Shown here: in pieces, positions 11,226 to 23,301 of the stretch | How positions within the stretch are numbered: position 1 is the stretch's first letter | Layout of the letters: every line of letters starts with the position of its first letter | Assembly (NCBI GenBank): GCA_000697475.1 | Contig: JNEU01001112.1 | Coordinates: 1 to 64,000, forward strand | DNA: 64,000 bases | Source of the DNA: Lichtheimia corymbifera B2541 | Taxonomy: Eukaryota > Mucoromycota > Mucoromycetes > Mucorales > Lichtheimiaceae | Direction of reading: 5' to 3' | Program-made: the position numbers and the translations under genes | The notes under the pieces: generated by a model | Databases searched by the model: none | The model's input: only the letters and a program-made list of their open reading frames with translations | What the model was told of the DNA's origin: nothing

Positions 11226-11689
11226 CTCCCAAACCAGTGACACACACCACCTACGTCCATCACGACGCTCAGCAGTTTATTTTTCTCCATCAAGTAATCT
11301 CTGGAATTTGTTGAGGGGAAAGTGGTTGTTGGGATTCTTGGTTTAGCTGGACATAACATCTATCGTCATCATCACATCATCATCATTGAGGAACAATTTC
11401 CGGAAAAGCATATTACATGATCCATGCATTATTTAGCAACCCGTCATCATCGTCATCATCGCTCGTTTGCCTTCTTCCATCATTTTGCATATTACACAAG
11501 TTTGATTGTAAGAGACTGAGAAAAAAATTTCCATCTTATTCGCACCATCCATATCCACCCACTCAGACACACACTATGTTATATACTCTCATATGCTCAG
11601 GGAAAGGAAGCCATTCTATACACAGCATTATACTATGATTTCTTGCATACTTGAATTTACATCAGTAATAAAAAAGATCTAAAGTTCTA
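11226..11689. other. Convergent 3' spacer
   Basis: These are the 3' flanks of the convergent SAM-HMG and RhoGAP genes. There are TCA/CATCAT-rich stretches around 11360-11460, and no gene was seen. Confidence 0.5.
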
Positions 11690-14600
11690 CTACAAATCAT
11701 CATCTTTGAAGAAAGAATCAAGACTTCCTTGGAATGTACCAACTGATGACATCCTTGAATGGTGGTGTTGTTGTAGTGGTGGTTTATCTTCTTCTTCTTC
11801 TTTCTCCATGGATATTGGTTCTTTGTTGGTGGTATCCGGTAATGGGGTGGTGGTAACATTGTCTCCTTGTTCGTCTTTGGCTGATGATGTCTCACTTGAA
11901 GGCACAGGGGGTAATGCTTTATCTGATGTCATATTTTTCATTGGCTGGTCCTCTGTTGATAAGGAGGTGCGATCATCATTGGAAGGTCGGGTCCTTGATG
12001 CTTCGTCATCATCATCATCACCATCAGGATCCTCAAAAAGAGTACTTTTGGATGGCATTGGAATAGGTCGACGTGGGGTACTAGAAGCTGTTGGAATAGA
12101 TGATGTTGTTGGCGTGCGGTCTGATGAACTCGAAGATGTAGCGGTGGATGAGCTACGTCGCATAAATGAAAGCAAGTTGCGTTTACTGCCACTACGTGGT
12201 GATGTAGGTGATTTAAGAGGTTCATCGGTGTCATGAGTAAAGTTGGTATTTGTTGTTGGTGTAGAGAGTAGCACGGATGATCCAGATGATGATGCTGCTG
12301 ATGATCCTGAAAAGTCATTGTTGTTATCATCATCAAGTGAAGTATTATTATCAGGGCTTGTGGGTGACGTAGCGCCAATAGCACGACGATGGATGTGATT
12401 TTCATGAGACTGGACAGATTGCTCGGAAAATATGGTATCATAATGCTTGATTAAATCACGCACCAATCGATAAGGATGTCGATCGTGTAAATTGAGTGTT
12501 GACTCCACTTGTGGTCTCACGAGAATATGACTGATACTGGCAGCAATGTCCTTGGATGCATTCATCGGTGTCGGTGCTTCTTGGTCATTATCCAACTTTG
12601 CATTGTCCTCATTGTCATCAGGCACTTGGTCAATCCTTTGTAACCCAAATTGAGTATTGATATCAACCCGAATCCAGTGCAACATACATACCCGTGAAAA
12701 TGAGCCATAAGTGCTTTCAACGTGTAATAGTGAGATGACGGTAAAGTCGCCAGCAACTTTGTGATGGATGCTACTTTTGATGGATCGTCTAAATGCTCTA
12801 TTTCAACAAAGAGACATTAGATGCGTTCATTGTACCTATGCTATACTATACTTACGATTGGTATATAACAGCTTGATAGGGTCATATAGCTCAAAGGTAA
12901 TAAGGCACTCGGGTAGTTCCATAAGGTACAAACGGATCACTGATGTAAGAACTTGGACGTCGTAGCGTTCTAGATGCTCTGCAGTATACACCAATGATCG
13001 TGCAGGGTCATTTAACCTTTCACGCGCTTCATGGGCCTGATCAAGTTGAAGTTCGGAGACCCACATTTTGACTCGCTCTATTATCCATATGTCAGCGACC
13101 CGTTCTCTCTTCTATCCTTCAGCCAGATCATACCTTCTTTGTATATCTTGGAGAATCCTATGATCATTACGTGGTTAGCAATGTTCCAAATCGATAACTC
13201 ATATACACATACCTGCTTCAATAGCAGCCAATCCTTTTGATATTAATGGTGGGACCACGACCTTGTGCATACGTGAATATTCTTCCAACGAGACACCAAA
13301 AACTTGATCTATATTTAAAATGAATAGTTTGAAAGGGTGTGTGTGTTTGTTTTCTACATACCCATAGCAGAGCCATAATAAAAGTTGTTGTAAAGAATAG
13401 GTCTTGGGCAAAATCTCCCTGTGCGATATTGCTCCACAATGAACTCCACATCTTTGTCTGGCTTGAGCGTTTCCTGATATAGCATCATCCGGTCATAAAG
13501 CTCTGCACAAAGCGGTATGGTATTGGACAAGGTAGCTGCCATGGTGATGAAAGCTGGGATATCACAAGTTAAACTCGATGGTATCTTTTTGGGTTTTATC
13601 GCTTACCTTGCTTGATGGTTTGCACTCGTTCTAATTCGAGACTTTGCATTTCTTCATAATGATTACACTAAAAGAGAGAACGTTATATCCATGTTTTTGC
13701 TTTGCTCCTCTCCTATGCCTTACCAGTGATTCCTCTGTTTGCATTCGTAAACGATCAGCATGTCTCACACTAGCACGATACGTCCTATCCGCCTGATTCA
13801 TTTCCTGGATCAAGATATCACGCTGTTGTTGTTGACTATGATTGGAACGACCCCATCTCCCGAAAATGCCACCGATGCTGTTGGACGATGATTCAACCGA
13901 TCGTCTTTGCTCGTTATCGTCATAATCATCTGGTTTCCCAAGAGCGCCTGTTGGATAATGCGGAATATACTGAACATCAAGACGAAAACCACTACTTGGT
14001 TTCTGTGCTTGTAGAAATCCTTGAGCAACGAGAGCTTCGCATATTTGTAATGCATCCTTTTCTGGTTCAGTGAATCTGACACATGAGAGACGACCTGTGC
14101 TACTGCTGCTTTTCCTTATTCCAGCAACGGATGGATCCCAATCATCAATCTCGTCATCCAGTGTTGTAGGTGGTTCTTGTTGCTGACAGTAGATAACGAC
14201 ACGATCCAATATAGTTTGACCATTCATGCCATCCTCCATAGTATCCAATAAATGGGCAATCTGGCGTTGTGTAAAAGTCCACCTGCCGAGCCAAGTAGGT
14301 TGATCGGGTGGGACAAAATCAGGATCGACCATTTGTAGTGCACGGCATTTGGCGTTGTATGTTGCTTTGGCTTGTTCGAGTTCTTTGCCACTTTGATCAA
14401 ATCGTGCAATGCACTGCTCCATATCTTTACGTGTACGAGTGACAATCCTTTCATATCGCGCTCCAAATCGTTCCAGAGGATCCAGTGCTGTACTGACAAG
14501 ATTATCACCTCGGCGTCTATGCGTCTCAACTGATTCGATGCTCTCGGCGCGTACTACTTCAAAGCACTTTTTCAAGCCAGCACCGACATCACGTTCAAAA

Positions 14601-14827
14601 GCTTTGCCGGGTTTGGGAACCGCTTGTAGACTAGCAAGTTGTTGTGCATAGCTCCTTTCGACTGCAGCTCGTTGTCGCAGATAGTTGGCAATCACCGTGT
14701 TCTCTTCAATCGACTGCTGGAGTTTCTGATGCAACACTGACAATCCATATGAAAAGTTGGGAAGTGGATCCTGTGCCGCTGTTGGTGACCAGAATGAATC
14801 GTAAAAGGGATGATGGTGTGGATGCAT
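11690..14827 (-). CDS. F-BAR / DEP / RhoGAP protein (Rgd2/Rga8-like)
   Basis: Eight exons (13724-14827, 13607-13667, 13372-13553, 13213-13318, 13134-13157, 12856-13077, 12692-12797, 11690-12635) give 916 aa. An F-BAR domain occupies about residues 10-370 (FSYGLSVLHQKL, AAVERSYAQQL, LEQAKATYNAKC) and is split by a DEP domain (RQIAHLLDTMEDGMNGQTILD). The RhoGAP domain follows (FGVSLEEYSR, LTSVIRLYLMELPECLITFELY, HYYTLKALMAHF). The arginine-finger exon is only 24 nt and reads GFSKIYKE, so the canonical G-[IV]-[FY]-R finger is not obvious. The C-terminal 250 residues are Ser/Thr/Pro-rich. This order is that of yeast Rgd2 and fission yeast Rga8, which act on Cdc42/Rho5-type GTPases at the plasma membrane. 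Confidence 0.85.
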
Positions 14828-15330
14828 TCAAGACGGTTGCCGAGAAAGAAGCAAAAGAAGCAAACACGACTAGCGGAACTCTAACATTAAAGTCTTGCTC
14901 TCATGCAAAAAGGCAGTAAACAATATCCATCGCATCATGGTTACCTACTTTGTCAGCTGATGGTTTCTATGGCTACATCTGTAAATGTATCTTAGAATTG
15001 CTTCCCTTTCACTGATGTATTTTTCATTGCCTGACAATCAGCGTAACTAATAGCATCCACCACCCCATTTTCTTTGTGCAATCATGTCGTACATAATGTA
15101 AATAAAGAATGGTGCATACAATAATGAACGTGGCTCATTCTATTTGTCTAAATGTCGTATACAACTTTACAAGGTGATGAGGCAGGGACACTAAAGAGTC
15201 AGATGTACACTGTCCAATGGGAATACCAATAAGGGAAAGCAAATGAAGGAGATTGAGGATGTGTGTGTGTGTGTATGTAATATATGTATAACGTGATGCA
15301 AGCATTGATATGATGTGGATAATGCAGGTT
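14828..15330. other. Intergenic spacer between RhoGAP and carrier genes
   Basis: This is the RhoGAP promoter plus the carrier 3' flank. A GT repeat lies near 15259-15276. No gene was seen. Confidence 0.5.
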
Positions 15331-16721
15331 TCAAAGTCTGACATGATTCTTGACAGCTTCCGTAGGTGGCCAAATATCTTGTTTTCGTAACTTTTCTTCC
15401 ACATGCAAGACCTGCTCGTAAACCACAAACATGGCAGCACTTTGCCAACTTGTCCAAAACACGCGTGGTCCAACTCCCCTGAATAATCCTGGTAATCCAT
15501 GGCTTTTGTAATTCCATATCATTCCTTCCCATATTCCACTGTAATGCTTTGGTGTTGTTCCAGATGGTGTAGGTGTAGGCGGTGCTGTCGACGATCCCTT
15601 TTTGCGGTTCTGTTGAGTTTGTAATAGAGTTTTCATCAGATCCAATGGGGTGGTAATAGCACCTGCGATGGCTCCTGCTAGAGAACCCGTTGCCAGATCA
15701 ACAGCCATTGGAAGCTGCTCCCCATTGTAATGTCGCTTGGCAAACTTTTTAAATTGTTCTAAAACGACCATAAGTCACTTGTACTAGTCGTAGTATTATA
15801 GTGCAACTTACCATAACATGCAAATTGCAATGCAGAGTATGGTACATCACGCAAAATGGTAGCTGTAAAACCATGGAATAGAGCACCAAAGCCATCATAT
15901 TTGATAATCTACGAAGGTATATCTGACGTTAACCTATATCCAATTGATGATCCCCCGGATATACTTACTGTTCTCGTTGCATGCCATGTTCCTTTATAAT
16001 TGTACCCACTGATAAAATGAGGATTATTATATCGACCTTGGAGCTGTAGACGTGTCTTGAGGACTTCGGATGGGACATAAAAAATGGATGCAATAAGATC
16101 ACCAAGAGCACCAGCTGTTAAATGTGAAACGACTTCCGGGACATGATTTGCCGTCAAATTCCTCTTTGTGAATTCGTAAATGCTGAAATAGGTTGCGGTG
16201 GCGGGCACTACACATTTCCCCTGTCAGCTGATGACTGTCCACAAACATGACAAGCGGTTCCCATTATACACAAACCTGATCCCAACATGGCAGGTGTCAC
16301 GCCTGCATACAATCCTCGTAATATTCCTTCCTCCTTCCATATCAACTTGTAGGCTTGTATCATACTATGATATTTCAGTGGTCGATGATGAGGTTGTCCT
16401 TGTACTCGAGTCTTGACTGTATCCACGCTATATCCAAAAAGTCGGTTAATATCTTCCGGTACCCATAACGCGTGCATCATTCTCGAGAATGAAGCCCTAC
16501 CTATGCATCAAAAAATCGGCAGTGGAGCCGCCAATAGCACCAGCTACAATCGTCTTTGGTCGGTGAGCTACGCGTGTTGGCAGGTTGAGCAAGGTTGCCA
16601 ATGTCAGTCAGCTTACATCAAAGTACGGCGGGTATGAGTTCATGCCATCGACGTGCATAGAAGGTATCCAAAAGCGTTGTGCCCCTTTGTTGGTAGAATC
16701 GGGGGAATGACAAGAGTGCAT
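15331..16721 (-). CDS. Mitochondrial carrier, MME1/YMR166C-like
   Basis: Six exons (16617-16721, 16501-16553, 16276-16427, 15969-16207, 15812-15908, 15331-15758) give 357 aa in phase. Three mitochondrial-carrier modules with P-x-[DE]-x-x-[KR] or a variant are seen: [31 protein letters not shown] and [11 protein letters not shown]. The segments SGYNYKGTW and [16 protein letters not shown] are characteristic of the subgroup containing yeast Mme1, an inner-membrane magnesium exporter. The start at 16721 is the first in-frame ATG after a CT-rich leader; an alternative ATG lies at 16658. Substrate assignment is by family only. Confidence 0.85.
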
Positions 16722-17208
16722 TGAACGATCGGTGAGGGGGTGTGAGTGGGGGTGATAAAGAAGAAGAAGGAACAAAGAAATAAATATAAAAGACAGAGAG
16801 AGAGAAAGAAAGTATGGGCGGGCATACGGAGCCAATCGTTGGTCCAAACTCGGAGCCTACTGAGTCAAAACACTGCCGAAGCATCCGAGAAACAAAGAAA
16901 ACTAGGAACTTAGAAGATACGTACTATAACCAAGGAAATGTGCGTTATGCATCAAAATGCACACTGAAGTTAATATGATACCAACTTATCTCTTTGATTG
17001 GAATGGAACGCGAGAAGAAAAACGCCATGGCCTGTCCAATATGCAAATTGCTGCTACAAACGTCGTACAACCGCAGTTGATTGGATGAATCCCTCAAAAG
17101 AGTACAATGTGTGGGGATTCTTGTATGGTGCCTTCTTGTCACGTCAGCGTCTTTTTTTATCTTTTTCTTTTGCTTCGTTTCCTATTATAAACTTACATCT
17201 CCAACTCA
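16722..17208. other. Divergent promoter region, carrier / penta-EF-hand
   Basis: This spacer of about 490 bp between two divergent starts contains CT- and GA-rich tracts (16754-16812). No gene was seen. Confidence 0.5.
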
Positions 17209-18117
17209 ATGACATACGGATCTCCCGCTCAAGGTTACCAACAAGCTCAAGGTAAACAATGACAAGCTCATCCAACAAGAGCAACTACGAGATGGTAGCA
17301 TGAGCAACGTGTTAACTAGTATGTATAATAGGTCAGGCACCACCCCCTATTCCCCCCGAGCTTAACCAACAGCTATTCGGATGGTTCAAGGCTGTCGATA
17401 CCGATGGCTCTGGTCAGCTTACTGCTGATGAGTTGCAAAAGGCTTTGATTAATGGCGACTGGAGCCCCTTCAATATTGAGACCGTGCGCATGATGGTGAA
17501 TATGTTTGACCAGTAAGTGATGGAGGATTGTCATATTGACAAAGCTAATCTATGAATGCCTAGGGTATGATCATCCTATACATACATATATACATGTAAG
17601 AAAGCTCATGTTGCTTATGTAAAGGACCAAAGTGGTACCATTGGCTTCAACGAATTCGGTGGTCTTTGGCGTTATGTGGAAGATTGGAAACGCTGCTTTG
17701 GTGCATTTGACCAGGATGGTTCAGGAAGCATCGATCGCAAGGAAATGGGTAACGCCCTTCGTGCCTTTGGATACAACCTTTCAGATGGGTTTATCAACCT
17801 GCTCATCAACAAGTTTGACAAATATGGTGGGTTCATTCATATAATGTAGACTTCATGCTGATCATCATGCGCTTATATAAAACAGGAAAATGGAGCCAAG
17901 GCAAGGGTGATGTGACATTTGACAACTTTGTTCAAGCCTGTGTCACCGTCAAGACTTTGACAGATTCATTCAGACAATTCGATACCGATAGCGATGGCTG
18001 GATTCGTATTAACTATGAAAGTGTATGTTGATGGAATGGACATTTGGCACCTCTGCTGATGATTAATCCAATGTTGTATTTTAGTTTCTCGACTTGGTGG
18101 TTCGTCAACGCTCGTAG
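17209..18117 (+). CDS. Penta-EF-hand protein (ALG-2/PDCD6-like), with a probable 1-nt exon
   Basis: Exons are 17209-17251, 17332-17512, 17564 (single G), 17625-17826, 17886-18022 and 18085-18117, giving 198 aa. EF-hand loops are VDTDGSGQLTADEL, FDQDQSGTIGFNEF, FDQDGSGSIDRKEM, a degenerate fourth and FDTDSDGWIRINYE, in the order and spacing of ALG-2/peflin. The N-terminus is short and rich in Gly, Pro and Gln. These proteins are calcium-dependent adaptors that bind ESCRT/ALIX and COPII partners. Skipping the single G shifts the frame inside EF-hand 2 if the exon at 17625 is used. The alternative acceptor at 17631 stays in frame but deletes three loop residues. Confidence 0.85.
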
Positions 18118-19231
18118 AGGCTTGATCATTAGTTTATTCGGCTAGTGAGAGTGCTGCTGTAGTATAATATGAAGATGGCTCTTTTACGTCCGTTGTATAA
18201 AATTTATCTTGTTGAACAATGATATCCATCTGCCTTTTGTTCCATACCATATAGATTCACCTTTGACAACGAGTACAAATGTGATGTTCCGCTATTAATG
18301 GCTCGTTGACCATGTAATCTACGTCATCAATATCGATTCACATGCAAATCTTTATTATGCATTTTACATTCCTTCATATCCCAATATGTTATGCAATCCC
18401 TGCCTCGTCCATAAGGCCAAAGCTTCACAATCACTTGGTGACTAATTTATCTTAGCAGGACGCTACAAAAGGAGGTTGCACCACATGGGCGTGGTTAACA
18501 TGATGGTATGCTGCAATCTACTCCGTTGTTGAATAGCGTACCCCAACAGCGCATGCCTTACAACTCCTTTATATGTGCTGAAATTTAAAAGCCGTTTGCA
18601 GTTGACAAGCTGGAATGTCTTCACGTGAATCAAAGAACACAATGAGTTGCATACAACGCTACCACTAGGCTGTAATATCAAATGTATGCAAGTGATACTA
18701 TTACATTAAGGAATTTCCCATTATCACAGAGAATTATGCTTGGATTGTTTCTATCGAATCGAAAGGGCTTTGATGATGGTGCATATTTCTGCAAAGTAAT
18801 ATAGGATGACGGTAAAAGAAAGATAAATGAGCTGCTTTATTACCGTTTTTGGAACGAGAATAAAAAGGCTTGTGGGGTTTAAGCGGGTTCTGACATGTGA
18901 GCGCCTATTTGGGTATGATACTGATGACACACACACCAAGGTTAAGGTGTAGATATGCAGGGCAGAGCCAATCATCAAAACGTGTTCCCCTCATCGTTAC
19001 GGTGGCATCAACTGTTGTAATGCTGAGCGAGCCCGTGCGCATAGGTAACAAAACCCGATTTTCCCCCTCCTCCTTGTTATATAAATTCATTGAATATCAG
19101 CGCGTGTGTATTACACACACACCAACCAACACACCAACACTCACATATCCACATAACAGATTCTATAACCATATCCCTTCCTTTATTCTCCCCTTTCCCA
19201 GGTTCTCTTTCTTTCCTTTCTTTCTCACATT
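18118..19231. other. Intergenic spacer upstream of OSH3-like gene
   Basis: No gene was recognised. A TATATAAA motif lies near 19078-19085, followed by a CA-rich and CT-rich leader to the ATG at 19232, which is a plausible promoter and leader. Confidence 0.5.
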
Positions 19232-22200
19232 ATGGAGGTTGTTCAAGTGCAACCAAGAGACTCGTATCTCCATTATATCTATGTGCCCACCAAGGGTACT
19301 GCCATACGTTGGTCCTTTACAACAAGACGTAATAATATCGCATTTGGTGTCTATCGACGTCGAGGACAAGCTCCACTTCCCTCTTCCTCCGAGATCATCT
19401 TCCATGCTCAACAACAACGACAGCATTCAGCAGGTGAATTGCTTTTAAACGACAATGGCAGTCTTCGCAAACATCAAGGTATATTGTCTTTGAATAAACA
19501 AGCCTAGCTACACACCAATCCCCCCATCGCTAATTTCTTTTTCTTGTAGACGACGATGAGTCTGAAAACGGCAATGGCCACGCTCCATCCTTGAACGGCA
19601 GCATCGCAGGACGTCCAAGAGCGAAATCGGTAGCTTCGACTAAGCTCAGGGAACAGGGCCTTGATGAAATTATCCCGATCCAGCATATGAACTCGAGTAG
19701 CGTCAAGATCGAAGGCTCTTATGTTGTTGAAGAGCCTGGAAACTATGTTCTTGTGTTTGGTATGTATGGAATGGGTCAGTATAAATGAATCATTGTATTG
19801 ATATCGAATGGCGTTGATAGATAACACATTCTCTCGCAACAAGGCAAAGACGCTTACATTTTCGGTGGCTCTTGTGGAAGGTGGCATGCAATCCTCCTCT
19901 TCTCAGTATGAAATCTCGGGCTGGTTACTCAAGAAGAAACGCAAAAAGATGCAAGGTAATTAGACATGTGATTGGATAGTAAAAAGATGTTGATATTGGA
20001 TACACAACAACAGGATGGGCCAAACGGTGGTTTCAACTTTCACCTTCTGGTGTCTTGTCCTACTCCATTTCACCCACAAGCGTTACACGAGGCTCAATTC
20101 AAATCATGCTGGCCACCATCTCGTCCAACCCAGACCAACGTTTGATCCATATCGATTCGGGTACCATGCTTTATCATTTAAAGACACTTACAACTGAGGA
20201 TCATGATCGATGGACCGATGCATTCCGCGCTTATCGTTCCGGTGGTAATGTCGACGTCAATGGTAATGGCACGGATCCTCTGGCATCATCAGACGAGCAA
20301 TCAAGCCCATTGCATCAAGAAATTGACCGCGGTTTACAAAGTGCTCGTGGATTGGGTGCTACGGTGGATCGATTTGCTGAGAACATCAATGTGCTTAAGG
20401 CATTGTTGGACCAAGTTTCACATGTTCCTGGTACTCAAGAATTGGCGCCCAAGATTGCTGGTCTCACGCAACAGCTTGAACGTGATCGTAACGAGATATC
20501 AACCTATACCAAGGAACAGCAAAATCATTGGCAAGTGATTCACGAGGCTCTATCCAATACTACACGCTCAGCACCCACCTACCAGAATGGCGAATTCGAA
20601 CCCTCGTCAGATCTCAACCGGATGTCCACCAGTGCACGCTCCTCTGTCTCTGATCTATTTTACGATGCTGAGGATATCATTCTAAGTGGTGGCGATGATG
20701 ACTTTTTGGAAGAAGGTGACGAGGAAGAAGGCAATGACGATGACAGCGATGATGATGAAGGTATGATTATATCAAGTACAAATAGTTCGGTTTTATTTAT
20801 ATGCTATCTACACTAGATACCGAGACAAACGAGCAGGAAAGTGATGGCTCCTTGGAATTCAGTATTGCTGGTGATGTCGTGCGCAGAAATTGTCTTCCAT
20901 CGCATGCCGTGGGTGATGTTGGATCAGCACTATCAGTGTTCCGCAAGAATGTCGGCAAGGATCTTTCGACTATTTCTATGCCAATCAGTATGAATGAGCC
21001 ACTTAGCATGCTTCAACGTGCTTGTGAGGAGCTTGAATACTGCGATCTCTTGGACAAGGCATCCACCCTTTCAGATTCAATGGATCGTTTGATTCATATT
21101 GCCATCTTTGCTGTATCAAGTTACGCTTCATCACAATACCGTACAGGTCGAAAGGTAAGAAGATCGGTGGTAAATACAAGGGTGTGGTAACTTATGATAT
21201 TGGATAGCCATTTAATCCCATGATGACTGAAACATACGAATGCATTCGACCTGACAAAGGCTTCCGCTTTATTTCTGAGAAGGTTTCACATAATCCATTA
21301 ATCGTTGCTGTACGTATACAAACTCTGAAATGTTTTCATTTTTCATCCGATCACTGATACAATGATTACTTTTAGGCATACGCTGAAGCTAAAAAGTACA
21401 AGTACTGGCAAAGCACTAAGATCAAAAGCAAATTTTGGGGCAAATCAATGGTAAGTAATATGGTATATCAAGGCAGTAATAGCGCAGCTCGTTGACATGA
21501 GTGATTATAGGAATTCATGACCGAAGGCACATTCCATGTTACTCTCACTGGACAAGATGACCATTTCACATACAACAAGCCATCAAGCTGGATGCGTAAT
21601 ATGATTGCCGGTGAAAAGTACCTGGAAACCGCTGGTGAGATGCGTGTAACCAATCATGCCACGGGTGAATACGCGACTGTGACATTCAAGGAGGGCACTG
21701 GTGGCGGCTTGTTTGGCGCACCTTCCAACCGCAATGATATTGTGGCTACATTCTTTGATAGCAATGGAAAGAAATGTCGTCGTGTGGTGGGCAAATGGAG
21801 CGACAAGTTATCAGAGGAAGTGGACATGAACAAACGCAAGCTCAATGTTCTCTGGACAGCCAATCCACCTGGATTAGAAGACTACTCAAAGTATTATGGA
21901 TTCACTCGTTACTGTGTGGAGCTTAACGAGATCACTGAAATCGAGCGAGACAAGATCCCCATCACCGACACACGTTATCGCCCTGATCAACGATTATATG
22001 AAAATGGTAACGTGATAATGAAGCTACATATCCTGCTTTCTTTTTTACTCACATCCAGGATCACTTTAGGCCTTGTCGATGAGGCAGATGCCGAGAAGCA
22101 GCGGATAGAGCAAAAGCAGCGTGAGCGACGGAAGGAATTTGAGCAGCAAGGCGTTGTTTGGAAACCACGCTGGTTTACACTCCAACAAGATGCATACGCA

Positions 22201-22332
22201 GATCCATCCTTTATTCCTCAACCAGAAGATAGCCCCACACCCAACACACCCCAATCGTTCCAGTATACCGGCCAATATTGGCAATGCCGTGAAACTGGTC
22301 AATGGCCCAGTGATATGTTTGAATTATGGTAG
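19232..22332 (+). CDS. Oxysterol-binding-protein homolog, Osh3-like (GOLD-PH-ORD)
   Basis: Nine exons (19232-19478, 19550-19759, 19821-19955, 20014-20760, 20817-21154, 21208-21309, 21376-21450, 21511-22006, 22070-22332) give 870 aa. An N-terminal GOLD-type domain ([13 protein letters not shown] to [17 protein letters not shown]) precedes a PH domain ([21 protein letters not shown]). An acidic [17 protein letters not shown] stretch follows, then the lipid-binding ORD ([47 protein letters not shown], and the terminal [18 protein letters not shown]). This GOLD-PH-ORD order is that of Osh3, which transfers or senses PI4P at ER-plasma-membrane contacts. The signature motif is EKVSHNPL instead of the usual EQVSHHPP. 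Confidence 0.9.
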
Positions 22333-23301
22333 ATAGAAAACCCTATTTTCATTAATAGAGCACCACGTGTTATAACATTACACTCTTAAAGTTCTCCTTT
22401 TTGCATTTCTCAACTATCAATTACTCAATGGAGGATATATACATATCACCCGTCTTTCATATTGACGTTTGTATAGCACTACATCCGTTAATCTGAAGTA
22501 AAGGAAACACGAAAAAAAGCTCAGATAGTGGAAGAATCCATTTCATGCAACATCTTTGTGTAATGTGGGACAAGCATGATTTGCATAATGCTTGACAACA
22601 AACAATGAGACATATCTTTGCAACGACGACAGTGCATGACATTGGCAGCTCACTCTTCCTATCTAAACCAAGCGACATTGAATGTTTCTTTATCGGCTGA
22701 CTTGGTACGGTGTTGTCACGGGAATTCTGATTTTCAGGGGGTGGTGGGCGTGCGGGTCATTCCGACTTGGTTGGCAGGAATTATTATCCTAGGCCACGTA
22801 CACAGTTTCTAGTCGAGACCACAACACATCCAACATCGGCCATTTTTTATTCTGTACGCCTTGGTCTGATTATCGATGGATGCAAAGGAAGAAAGAATGA
22901 CGAAAGAGAGGCGTTAAAGAAGATTATTCAGAAAGACAAATGGAGAAGGGGGAGGTTGCTAGGTTACGAGAAGAGCATATTGTGCTACTGTATCTTGAAA
23001 TCTTTTCCCTAAACTTCAAAAAGGCAAATACTACAGCAGTTATACCACCATCAGCAATTGAAAATTGATCCAAAAATGAAGTTGGATCTTGCAACGAGTA
23101 CCAATCTCAGGAATGTATAGGGTGCTTTCTACGTGCATGCACGCATACAGCAGACACACACATACACACATACGCTCGCCACCTCTTTCAAAACATTCCT
23201 ATCACCATGATGGCAAGGCTTATATAAACGAGAACAATAGCCGACAACGCATTGGAAAGTATCAGTACATATCACATACCCATTTTATTATTGTATTTAT
23301 C
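22333..23301. other. Intergenic spacer upstream of the small secreted protein gene
   Basis: No gene was recognised. A CA repeat lies near 23154-23172 and a TATA box at 23221-23228. Confidence 0.5.
23221..23228 (+). promoter_or_regulatory. TATA box of secreted repeat protein gene
   Basis: TATATAAA lies 74-81 nt upstream of the ATG at 23302. Confidence 0.5.

Noticed and set aside
11706..12236. 176-codon plus-strand frame opposite the RhoGAP C-terminus
   Set aside because: It is the complement of low-complexity Ser/Asp codons and is not conserved-looking.
17513..17631. Single 119-nt intron in the penta-EF-hand gene (alternative to the 1-nt exon)
   Set aside because: It keeps frame but removes three residues from the second calcium loop, whereas the 1-nt model restores a canonical loop. 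It is kept as the competing model to test.
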